Origin: JAVRLS01 sp031961205
GTDB lineage: Archaea > Thermoplasmatota > Thermoplasmata > Thermoplasmatales > Thermoplasmataceae
Assembly (NCBI GenBank): GCA_031961205.1
Contig: JAVRLS010000061.1
Coordinates: forward strand, 1 to 6,113
Length of the DNA stretch: 6,113 bases
Direction of reading: 5' to 3'
Shown here: positions 1 through 5,924 of the stretch, one piece after another
How positions within the stretch are numbered: the first letter of the stretch is position 1
Layout: the number at the start of each line of letters is the position of its first letter
Notes under the pieces: generated by a model
What the model was told of the DNA's origin: nothing
Database searches by the model: none
The model's input: the letters and a program-made list of their open reading frames with translations, nothing else
Made by a program: the position numbers and the translations under genes

Positions 1-3
1 TAA

Positions 4-78
4 TGGGGCTGACCGGATTTGAACCGGTGACCTCTCGGTTATCAGCCGAGTGCTATAACCGTGCTAAGCTACAACCCC
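4..78 (-). tRNA. tRNA-Ile (anticodon GAU)
   Basis: Read on the minus strand this folds as a complete 75-nt cloverleaf. The acceptor stem GGGGTTG pairs with CAGCCCC with one T-G wobble. The D arm contains AGC...GGTTAT. The anticodon stem CTCGG/CCGAG encloses loop CTGATAA, giving anticodon GAT (GAU). The variable loop is 5 nt (AGGTC), the T arm is ACCGG-TTCAAAT-CCGGT, and the discriminator base is A. CCA is not encoded (ATTA follows the stem), as is common in archaea, and there is no intron. It decodes AUC/AUU isoleucine codons. It lies 31 bp downstream of, and in the same direction as, the tRNA-thiolation-type gene. That enzyme family modifies tRNA, but nothing here shows that this tRNA is its substrate. 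Confidence 0.97.
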
Positions 79-100
79 TGCGTGTTTTAGGTAATGTGTT

Positions 101-112
101 ACATATTTATTA
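101..112 (-). promoter_or_regulatory. Probable TATA box of tRNA-Ile, overlapping the stop codon of the upstream gene
   Basis: The minus strand reads TAATAAATATGT here, an archaeal TATA-like element about 23-34 nt upstream of the tRNA 5' end. This would place transcription start within a few bases of the mature tRNA. Its first three bases (112 down to 110) are the TAA stop codon of the thiolase gene, so the tRNA promoter appears built onto the end of the coding region. Assigned by position and composition only. Confidence 0.5.
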
Positions 113-1078
113 CATTTTCCTGTGTCCTTCTTTTTTTAAGATGCTTTTCCTCTCAGGATCTTCTGAATTTTTAAGATTCAGGAGTTCCATGCAGGTTGCA
201 CATATCTTCTGGGTGGTTGGTGCTCCGCATATCTCGCATTTTCCCATCTTTATATCATTCTTATATCCAGCTGAATTTTCACGGACCTCATCAAGGAACT
301 TTAACAGCGAGAATTTTGTGCTTGGATTCTCCTCACTCAACCTGTTTACGACATCCCTGAATATGTTTCTCTGGGCCCGGCCGTAATAGGGACACCAGCT
401 GCTATCGAATGGAATTCCATTAGCATACGCATAAAGAAGGACCTCTTTTTCTGGAATTGATCTAAGGGGCGCGATCCTTCTTACAAGCCCTTCCTTTACG
501 TCTCTCTGTGGCGACATCCTCATCATCCTCTCAAAATCTCCCTTTGCTACATTCATCAGGATAGACTGGCTGTAATCATCCAGGTTGAGCCCGAGAGCAA
601 CGTAATCTGCATTCTGTAGTGAAGCCATCATGTTTATAAGATTCCTCCTCATAGGCCCGCAGTAGGAACAGGGGATCTTCTTGTTATCCCTGATCACAAC
701 TTCATCAAGGGTGATGCCATATTTTTCCTTGAAGCTTATAACCTCATGATCTATCCCTAGATCACTGCACAATTTCCTCGCATTTTCAAGACCCGATTCA
801 CGGTATCCCTCAATACCCTCATCGACTGTAAAAGCGTGAATTCTAACATTCCTCCTGTTGCCCAGTATTTTGTGTATAAGGTAGAGCGTGGTGGAGCTAT
901 CCTTCCCGCCTGAAAGAGCCACAGATATATTAACAATATCGCTGTTTAGATCTATCTGGGACCGGAGATCTTTTTTAGCTCTTTTTTCGACCATTTCGTT
1001 AAAGTGTTTTTTGCAGAGGTAAAGACCGTTATATTTCGCAAAATATATCGCTTTGTCATTGCATTTTGAGCATTTCAT
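110..1078 (-). CDS. PP-loop tRNA 2-thiolation enzyme, TtuA/Ncs6 (CTU1) family
   Basis: Predicted cytosolic ATP-dependent tRNA thiolase of 322 aa, about the usual family length. An N-terminal zinc-finger-like group (C3, C6, C22, H25) is followed by the ATP-binding PP-loop SGGKDS at residues 56-61. Next come DEGIEGYR (86-93), the catalytic CxxC (C137, C140 in PCSYCG) and a third cysteine, C229, in WCPYY. The C-terminal zinc site is C281/C284 with C293/C296. In studied members the three central cysteines bind a 4Fe-4S cluster, and sulfur comes from a ubiquitin-like carrier to make s2U34 or s2T54. The sequence does not securely separate the TtuA (position 54) from the Ncs6 (position 34) role, so no symbol is given. 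One oddity: the usual GHNLDD motif reads GLNLDD (162-167), followed by DYSQ where DEAQ is usual. The ATG start has a purine-rich GGGGGATC 4-12 nt upstream. The gene is divergent from acs. Confidence 0.9.
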   Translation of the reverse strand: MKCSKCNDKAIYFAKYNGLYLCKKHFNEMVEKRAKKDLRSQIDLNSDIVNISVALSGGKDSSTTLYLIHKILGNRRNVRIHAFTVDEGIEGYRESGLENARKLCSDLGIDHEVISFKEKYGITLDEVVIRDNKKIPCSYCGPMRRNLINMMASLQNADYVALGLNLDDYSQSILMNVAKGDFERMMRMSPQRDVKEGLVRRIAPLRSIPEKEVLLYAYANGIPFDSSWCPYYGRAQRNIFRDVVNRLSEENPSTKFSLLKFLDEVRENSAGYKNDIKMGKCEICGAPTTQKICATCMELLNLKNSEDPERKSILKKEGHRKM

Positions 1079-1102
1079 GACAGATCCCCCATGATATACT
1101 GG

Positions 1103-1112
1103 GATATAAGTA
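1103..1112 (-). promoter_or_regulatory. TATA-like element of the thiolase gene
   Basis: The minus strand reads ACTTATATCC, centred about 28-30 nt before the ATG at 1078. With the usual archaeal TATA-to-start distance of about 25 bp, the transcript would begin at or within a few bases of the start codon, making it leaderless or nearly so. The GGGGGATC next to the ATG would then lie mostly upstream of the RNA start. Assignment rests on sequence and spacing only. Confidence 0.4.
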
Positions 1113-1194
1113 AATTACATATCTGCGGATCATTTTTCAATAGAATCGAAATGGCCACAGGTATTTTCAGATCATGGAGAGATGAAATCTCCTC

Positions 1195-1209
1195 AATTGT
1201 GCAACAATT
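1195..1209. promoter_or_regulatory. Dyad AATTGT-gca-ACAATT, candidate operator in the divergent region
   Basis: This is a perfect inverted repeat with 6-bp arms and a 3-bp centre. It lies between the divergently transcribed thiolase and acs genes, about 60 bp upstream of the acs TATA-like element. The form suits a dimeric helix-turn-helix regulator. No regulator is encoded in the window, and a 6-bp-arm dyad in AT-rich DNA can arise by chance. Confidence 0.25.
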
Positions 1210-1240
1210 TATGCTTTTATTTTAAGGACATTTTACCTCA

Positions 1241-1259
1241 AAATATATGTAATATATTT
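1241..1259. promoter_or_regulatory. 19-bp perfect dyad AAATATAT-gta-ATATATTT ahead of acs
   Basis: A perfect inverted repeat with 8-bp arms and a 3-bp centre (position 1250) ends 6 bp before the acs TATA-like element. It could be a binding site for an activator or repressor of the acetate genes, or an extended AT-rich promoter element. It shares the 3-bp spacer with the dyad centred 48 bp upstream at 1202. The composition is almost wholly A/T, so the chance expectation is not negligible. Confidence 0.3.
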
Positions 1260-1265
1260 CATTCA

Positions 1266-1276
1266 TTTATATTTAA
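1266..1276 (+). promoter_or_regulatory. TATA-like element of the acs-transporter unit
   Basis: TTATATTTAAA sits 35-45 nt upstream of the acs ATG. It predicts a start of transcription near 1296-1300 and a 5' leader of about 10-15 nt. The overlapping stretch TTTAAAAATA (1272-1281) is an alternative that would give an almost leaderless transcript. The choice between them cannot be made by eye. Confidence 0.45.
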
Positions 1277-1277
1277 A

Positions 1278-1307
1278 AATATTTCAATGCAATAAAGTAG
1301 AAATATT
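1278..1307 (+). repeat. Inverted repeat AATATTTC / GAAATATT across the acs transcription start
   Basis: Arms 1278-1285 and 1300-1307 are perfect 8-bp complements separated by 14 bp, ending 3 bp before the acs ATG. The first arm also carries ATATTTCA (1279-1286), a direct repeat of 1254-1261 at 25-bp spacing. The pair could be protein-binding half-sites over the promoter, or an AT-rich coincidence. Confidence 0.2.
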
Positions 1308-1310
1308 ATC

Positions 1311-3272
1311 ATGTCATGGAAAATCATGGAATCTGAAAAATCTGTATTGCCAACCGGGGAAACGTACAATCCTGATCTTAATCTCTATAGGAAAACGTAT
1401 CAGGAATCTTTAAAGAATCCGGATGAGTTCTGGTCCAAAAATGCGGAAATCCTGACATGGTACAGAAAATGGGATAAAGTACTGGATGATTCAAAAAAAC
1501 CATTCTACAGGTGGTTTACAGGCGGAAAACTTAACATGTCATATAACTGCATTGACAGGCATATAGAACAGCACAGGCGAAACAAAGCCGCTTATATATG
1601 GGTAGGTGAAAATGGCGATGAAAAGATCGTTACGTACGACGGTCTCTTCAGGCGCGTGAACAATTTTGCAAAGGCGTTGCAGAATCTTGGCGTAAAGAAA
1701 GGAGACCGGATCGTTATTTATCTGCCGATGATACTGGAGGCCCCGGTTGCAATGCTGGCTGCAGCGAGGATAGGCGCGGTATTTTCATTCGTATTTGCCG
1801 GTTTCGGAGCAGGAGCGCTTGCTGAAAGGATAAATGATTCAAAGGCCGTTCTCCTTATAACTGCAGATGGCGGATTCAGGAACGGCAAAGTTGTGGAACT
1901 CAAGAAAATAGCGGATGATGCCATGGAAATGACCTCTACGGTGAGAAATGTAATAGTGGTTAAACACGCCGGAAACCAGGTGGAGATGGATGAAGATCGC
2001 GATATATGGTATCATGAGGTTGTCGGCGATTCATATGCATATGTAGAGCCAGAAAAAATGGATGCAAATGATCCTCTTTTCATACTGTATACCTCGGGCA
2101 CTACGGGAAAGCCAAAGGGTGCAGTTCACAGCACCGGGGGATACGGGGTATGGGTTGCTAACACGCTTAAATGGGCGTTCAATCCCGATGAAGATGACAG
2201 ATGGTGGTGTGCGGCCGATATAGGGTGGATAACAGGCCACAGTTACATAGTGTTTGCTCCCCTTATAATGGGCCTTACCAGCATTATATATGAGGGTTCG
2301 ATAACGTATCCTGAACCGGACAGGGTATGGGAAATAATTGAAAAATACAGGGTGAACATATTATACACTTCACCCACGGCAATAAGGATGATTATGAAAT
2401 TTGGAGACAGGTATCCAAAGAAGCATGACCTTTCAACGTTAAAGGTGCTGGGAACCGTCGGAGAGCCAATAAATCCTTCTGCATGGAGGTGGTACTACGA
2501 TACCATCGGTAATTCAAAATGCCCGATAATAGATACGTACTGGCAGACAGAAACCGGTGGATTCATGATAGCACCGCAGAGGGAACTGGGATTGCCACCG
2601 CTGAAACCCGGATCTGCAACCTTTCCGTTGCCCGGTGTGGATCCGGCAATACTTAACGATAATGGAGACGAGGTAAAGGAGAACGAAAAGGGGTATATCG
2701 TTTTCAAGCGGCCATGGCCTGGAATGCTGATGACGGTCAATAACGATGATGAGAGGTATGCCCGAACTTACTTCTCCAAGTTCAATGGCTATTACTTCTG
2801 CGGAGACTATGCGATAAAAGATAATGATGGATACTACTGGCTTCTCGGTAGATCAGATGAAGTCCTGAATGTTGCAGGGCACCGCCTTGGAACGATCGAA
2901 GTTGAGGACGCCATAGTCTCTACCGGCCTGGCTGTAGAAGCGGCCGCGTTTGGAAAACCGGATCCTGTTAAGGGAGAGATAATAGCAGCTTTCATAGTTT
3001 CGAGGGATTCGAATGAGGACAATGGCCAGATAATATCCGAAATTCGGAAAAGGATACGCAGTGATTTAGGCCCCATATATGTGCCGGAAGAAATGCACCT
3101 TGTCAGGCTTCTGCCAAAAACCAGAAGCGGAAAGATAATGAGGAGGGTTGTCAGGGCAGTGGCCCTCGATCAGGTGCCCGGAGATCTGAGTACGCTTGAA
3201 GATTCATCTTCAGTAGACGAGATAAAAAGTGCAATAGAGGCTTTCAAGAGAGAGGTAAACGGGGGCGAGTAA
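1311..3272 (+). CDS. acs: Acetyl-CoA synthetase, AMP-forming
   Basis: Makes acetyl-CoA from acetate, ATP and CoA through acetyl-AMP in the cytosol. It has 653 aa, the full family length. Landmarks: an N-terminal Acs domain (about 20-80), the phosphate-binding loop TSGTTGKPKG (261-270), ADIGWITGHSY (302-312), GTVGEPINPSAW (381-392), DTYWQTETGG (408-417), the hinge GRSDEVLNVAGHRLGT (513-528) and the C-terminal PKTRSGKIMRR with catalytic Lys608. The four acyl-pocket positions known from methanogen Acs are present as I307, T308, V383 and W411. The bulky Trp favours acetate over longer acids, though propionate as a side substrate cannot be excluded. Lys608 is the residue reversibly acetylated in bacterial Acs, so similar control is possible but unproven. 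Start: ATG at 1311, with an in-frame TAA at 1293-1295 and no clear ribosome binding site, fitting a short-leader mRNA. It is followed after 2 bp by an acetate transporter gene. Confidence 0.95.
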   Translation: MSWKIMESEKSVLPTGETYNPDLNLYRKTYQESLKNPDEFWSKNAEILTWYRKWDKVLDDSKKPFYRWFTGGKLNMSYNCIDRHIEQHRRNKAAYIWVGENGDEKIVTYDGLFRRVNNFAKALQNLGVKKGDRIVIYLPMILEAPVAMLAAARIGAVFSFVFAGFGAGALAERINDSKAVLLITADGGFRNGKVVELKKIADDAMEMTSTVRNVIVVKHAGNQVEMDEDRDIWYHEVVGDSYAYVEPEKMDANDPLFILYTSGTTGKPKGAVHSTGGYGVWVANTLKWAFNPDEDDRWWCAADIGWITGHSYIVFAPLIMGLTSIIYEGSITYPEPDRVWEIIEKYRVNILYTSPTAIRMIMKFGDRYPKKHDLSTLKVLGTVGEPINPSAWRWYYDTIGNSKCPIIDTYWQTETGGFMIAPQRELGLPPLKPGSATFPLPGVDPAILNDNGDEVKENEKGYIVFKRPWPGMLMTVNNDDERYARTYFSKFNGYYFCGDYAIKDNDGYYWLLGRSDEVLNVAGHRLGTIEVEDAIVSTGLAVEAAAFGKPDPVKGEIIAAFIVSRDSNEDNGQIISEIRKRIRSDLGPIYVPEEMHLVRLLPKTRSGKIMRRVVRAVALDQVPGDLSTLEDSSSVDEIKSAIEAFKREVNGGE

Positions 3273-3274
3273 AT

Positions 3275-3880
3275 TTGGAAAACACTCTTTTCTCAAAGGC
3301 GCTATCAGCTGATCCTGCACCGCTCGGGCTGGCCGGGTTCGCCTTCACCACATTTTTATTGAGTTTCGTGAATGCTGGCCTGATACCAAAAACGGGCACA
3401 AATGTTGTCATTCCCCTTGCACTTGCCTATGGGGGCCTGGCACAGCTGATTGCCGGATCCTGGGAGATGAGGCGTGGAAATACTTTTGGCTTTACGGCAT
3501 TCACAAGTTACGGATCTTTCTGGATGTTCTACGCCCTGATGATTCTGCTTGCAAATATGCACATAACGGGGGTTCTTCCCGGTATTGCTGTTGGATGGGC
3601 ACTTATACTCTGGGGAATCTTCACGCTTTATATGTGGGGAGGCGCGATGATGTCCCCGCTGTCCCTTAATCTTACATTCCTGTTTCTCTGGGTTACATTT
3701 ATAGTTCTTGGAATAGGATCGATATATTCATCCGCTGGAATAACGCATGCCGGAGGATACCTTGGAATTCTTTCAGCTTTCTTTGCGGCATATACAAGCT
3801 TTGCCATAATAATAAACACTTCCAGGCCGGGCACTATACCAACTGGCCCGGTGATGATAACAGAAAAGAAATCGAAATGA
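3275..3880 (+). CDS. Acetate uptake transporter, SatP/AceTr (GPR1/FUN34/YaaH) family
   Basis: Integral membrane protein of 201 aa with six predicted hydrophobic segments (about 15-36, 43-62, 70-92, 99-121, 128-150, 160-181). The family signature appears as DPAPLGLAGF at 13-22; the first residue is Asp where Asn is usual in E. coli SatP and yeast Ady2. Also present are GGLAQLIAGSWEMRRGNTFG (53-72) and FTSYGSFW (76-83). Aligned to E. coli SatP from memory, the pore-constriction residues F17, Y72 and L131 correspond to F22, Y79 and L138 here. Members move acetate, often with protons, and sometimes succinate. The start is TTG, 2 bp after the acs stop and about 8 bp after GGGGGCG within the acs end; no ATG lies near the N-terminus. 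Tight spacing implies translational coupling with acs and supports acetate as substrate. The C-terminal tail is short and basic (EKKSK). Confidence 0.92.
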   Translation: MENTLFSKALSADPAPLGLAGFAFTTFLLSFVNAGLIPKTGTNVVIPLALAYGGLAQLIAGSWEMRRGNTFGFTAFTSYGSFWMFYALMILLANMHITGVLPGIAVGWALILWGIFTLYMWGGAMMSPLSLNLTFLFLWVTFIVLGIGSIYSSAGITHAGGYLGILSAFFAAYTSFAIIINTSRPGTIPTGPVMITEKKSK

Positions 3881-3913
3881 GAACAGCAAAGGGTGTTAAA
3901 AATATTTCATATA

Positions 3914-3962
3914 TTTTTACATTATTCATCAAACAGAAATTTTTTCAGCCGGATTTATTTTT
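3914..3962 (+). terminator. T-tract cluster ending the acs-transporter transcript
   Basis: Three runs of T occur downstream of the transporter stop: TTTTT at 3914-3918, TTTTTT at 3940-3945 and TTTTT at 3958-3962, with no strong hairpin. Archaeal RNA polymerase terminates at such T-rich tracts. The position, between a plus-strand gene and a convergent tRNA, fits. The 122-bp gap 3881-4002 holds nothing else I can support. Confidence 0.5.
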
Positions 3963-4002
3963 GTCAGATCAAGAAAAGCTTTTATCATAATCGTAAAGGC
4001 AG

Positions 4003-4086
4003 CGCTGGGGGGGAGATTTGAACTCCCGAACTCATAAGAGTACAGGTTTTCCAGACCTGCGCCCTACCGGGCTAGGCTACCCCAGC
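4003..4086 (-). tRNA. tRNA-Ser (anticodon GGA)
   Basis: Read on the minus strand this is an 84-nt class II tRNA. The acceptor stem GCTGGGG pairs perfectly with CCCCAGC. The D arm is GCC...GGTAGGGC. The anticodon stem CAGGT/ACCTG holds loop CTGGAAA, giving anticodon GGA. The 15-nt variable arm contains the stem ACTC-ttat-GAGT, typical of serine tRNA. The T arm is GGGAG-TTCAAAT-CTCCC and the discriminator base is G, the serine identity element. There is no intron and no encoded CCA. It decodes UCC/UCU. It is convergent with the acs unit and divergent from metG. Confidence 0.97.
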
Positions 4087-4118
4087 TCAAGCCAACGGCA
4101 AAGGTTAATGATTAAATT

Positions 4119-4128
4119 GTATATTAAT
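4119..4128 (-). promoter_or_regulatory. TATA-like element of tRNA-Ser
   Basis: The minus strand reads ATTAATATAC, about 33-42 nt upstream of the tRNA 5' end. This predicts transcription start roughly 8-12 nt before the mature tRNA. The 202-bp gap 4087-4288 holds this element and the metG promoter. The remainder shows only a short direct repeat, GTGATTC at 4171-4177 and 4185-4191, and no gene I can support. Confidence 0.4.
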
Positions 4129-4244
4129 ATTCATTGCTTTGATCACATTTTCTGCATACCCGGGTTGTCAGTGATTCATTCCAGGTGATTCCTTAATGTA
4201 ACGTTTTTACCATTTACAACGAAAGATTCAATATTTTATTCATT

Positions 4245-4257
4245 CCTTTAAAAAAAG
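4245..4257 (+). promoter_or_regulatory. TATA-like element of metG
   Basis: CCTTTAAAAAAAG lies 32-44 nt before the GTG start of metG. At normal archaeal spacing, transcription would begin near 4275-4280, giving a leader of about 10 nt. It is the best TATA candidate in the spacer, judged only from composition and position. Confidence 0.4.
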
Positions 4258-4288
4258 ATAATAACATGTATCCTATTGGGCATAAAGG

Positions 4289-5923
4289 GTGATAGATATT
4301 AAAATACTTGTTAACTGTGCGCTTCCATACGCGAACGGCCCCCTGCACGTCGGGCATATAGCGGGTGCTTATATGGGCGCCGATATATTTGTCAGGTTCC
4401 AGAGGATGATGGGAAATGAAGTCCTGTACGTTTCGGGAACAGATGAATACGGTACTCCTATAACGGTCAGGGCCGATAAAGAAGGCATTTCCCCGAAAGA
4501 AATCGCTGACAAATACCACGAAGAATTTATCAGGACGTTCAAAAATCTTGACATAAATTTTGATATATTCACAAGAACAACTTACGAAGAACATGCAAAA
4601 ATTGTCGGAGATTTTTTTCTAGATCTTTATAATAAAGGATTTATTTCAAAAGGAACAATGATATCACCGTACTGCAAGAAGATTGGCCGTTTCATGCCTG
4701 ACCGCTATATAGAGGGAAAATGCCCCTACTGTGGATATGAAAATGCCAGGGGTGATCAGTGCGACAACTGCGGCAGGACGCTGGATCCCCAGGAACTCAT
4801 AAATCCAGTATGTATCCTGAGCGGAGAGAGACCTGAATTCAGGGAAACGGAACACTTCTTCCTGAGACTCGATCTGTTCCAGGAAAAATTGCTGGAATGG
4901 CTCGGCACAAAAAAATTCTGGAAACCAAATGTGCTGGAATACACAAAGAATTTCATATCATCCGGATTAAAAGAACGTGCCATAACCAGGGATATAGACT
5001 GGGGCGTGAAGATACCACTTCCCGGTTACGAACATAAAAGGATATATGTATGGTTTGAGGCCCTGATAGGATACATTTCAGGCGCAGCAATTCTTTCCAA
5101 TGAAAGAGGCAAGCCGGATTACTGGAAAGAGTTTTACTTCAATAAAGATGTGCCCAGCTATTATTTCATAGGAAAGGACAATATACCGTTTCACAGCATA
5201 ATATGGCCCGCTATGTTGATGGGCCGTGAAGGAATAAATCTGCCTTACGATATACCGGCAAATGAATACCTCACGTTCAAGGGAGAACAGTTCTCAAAGA
5301 GCAGGGGTGTCGGATATTCTGTCGACGATTTACTGCGGATCGTGGACAAAGACTATCTGCGCTTTTATGTGGCATCGATTCTTCCTGAGACGGGCGATTC
5401 GGATTTTTCCCTTGAAAACCTTGCAGACGTGGTCAATTCGGATCTTATAGATAAATACGGGAATTTTGTGCACAGAACACTGTCATTCATAAACAAATAC
5501 AACATGAGGATAAGGGTGCCGGAAAGAATCGAAGATAAGGATCCCATTGAATATGCAGAAAGAATACTTTCAGACTACATTTCAAGCCTTGAAGGCGTCA
5601 AGGTTAAAAAGGCCCTTTCAAGCTGGCTGGAACTTGTAATTTACTCAAACGTTTTCTTCAACAGGTCCGAGCCATGGAAACTTGTAAAGAGTGATCCTGA
5701 TGCATGCAACGAAAAGATGTATATCTCCCTCCGTCTGATACAGTTTCTGACCGCAATGATACATCCCTATGTGCCGGCCTCGTCAGAAAAGATATGGGCG
5801 TTGCTTGGCCTGGATCACGGGATAGAGGATTCGCTGAAACATATAAAAGAGGTGGCCGACTTTAAAATAGGCTTTTCCGAACCCCCATTCCAGAAGATAG
5901 AACCGGGTTCTTTAAATCTTTGA
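4289..5923 (+). CDS. metG: Methionyl-tRNA synthetase
   Basis: Cytosolic class I synthetase that charges tRNA-Met (initiator and elongator) with methionine. It has 544 aa. The Rossmann fold opens with NCALPYANGPLHVGH (9-23), holding the HIGH motif as HVGH (20-23); the KMSKS loop is FSKSRG (335-340). Between them lies the zinc insert with C145/C148 and C158/C161 in the usual C-x2-C-x9-C-x2-C pattern. The two outer knuckles of the two-zinc archaeal form are half lost: C129 is unpaired and C175 faces S178. The helical anticodon domain follows, with YGNFVHR at 390-396. There is no C-terminal Trbp111/EMAPII-like domain; many archaea encode that separately. Start: GTG at 4289 is preceded in frame by TAA (4283-4285), and the next in-frame ATG lies beyond HIGH. 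ATT at 4298, after GGGTGAT, would give the commoner N-terminus x-KILV and is a remote alternative. Confidence 0.95.
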   Translation: MIDIKILVNCALPYANGPLHVGHIAGAYMGADIFVRFQRMMGNEVLYVSGTDEYGTPITVRADKEGISPKEIADKYHEEFIRTFKNLDINFDIFTRTTYEEHAKIVGDFFLDLYNKGFISKGTMISPYCKKIGRFMPDRYIEGKCPYCGYENARGDQCDNCGRTLDPQELINPVCILSGERPEFRETEHFFLRLDLFQEKLLEWLGTKKFWKPNVLEYTKNFISSGLKERAITRDIDWGVKIPLPGYEHKRIYVWFEALIGYISGAAILSNERGKPDYWKEFYFNKDVPSYYFIGKDNIPFHSIIWPAMLMGREGINLPYDIPANEYLTFKGEQFSKSRGVGYSVDDLLRIVDKDYLRFYVASILPETGDSDFSLENLADVVNSDLIDKYGNFVHRTLSFINKYNMRIRVPERIEDKDPIEYAERILSDYISSLEGVKVKKALSSWLELVIYSNVFFNRSEPWKLVKSDPDACNEKMYISLRLIQFLTAMIHPYVPASSEKIWALLGLDHGIEDSLKHIKEVADFKIGFSEPPFQKIEPGSLNL

Positions 5924-5924
5924 A

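Noticed and set aside
3..386. Plus-strand open frame of 127 codons beginning MGLTGFEPVTSRL
   Set aside because: Its first part is the antisense reading of the tRNA-Ile T and anticodon arms, a well-known source of spurious proteins, and the rest is antisense to the thiolase gene.
1176..1192. GGAGA-gatgaaa-TCTCC hairpin in the divergent spacer, considered as a riboswitch or terminator
   Set aside because: The stem is only 5 bp, lies upstream of both predicted transcription starts, and has no conserved riboswitch core.
1718..3076. Several minus-strand open frames inside acs
   Set aside because: They are antisense shadows of an intact, highly conserved acs reading frame, with no start signals or domains.
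4123..4191. Minus-strand stretch reading ...TTRVCRKCDQSNEY, resembling the end of a zinc-ribbon protein
   Set aside because: Only about 22 codons are open, a stop lies just upstream in frame, no start codon is present and no family is recognised. A decayed gene remnant is possible but cannot be supported, and chance is as likely.
4266..4292. Mini-ORF ATG...TGA of 8 codons whose stop overlaps the metG GTG, a possible regulatory leader peptide
   Set aside because: Its ATG lies only about 10-20 bp after the predicted TATA element, probably upstream of the transcription start, and it has no ribosome binding site.
4214..4594. Minus-strand open frame of 126 codons overlapping the start of metG
   Set aside because: It is mostly antisense to a strongly conserved metG N-terminus, has no recognisable domain, and its composition follows the metG codons.
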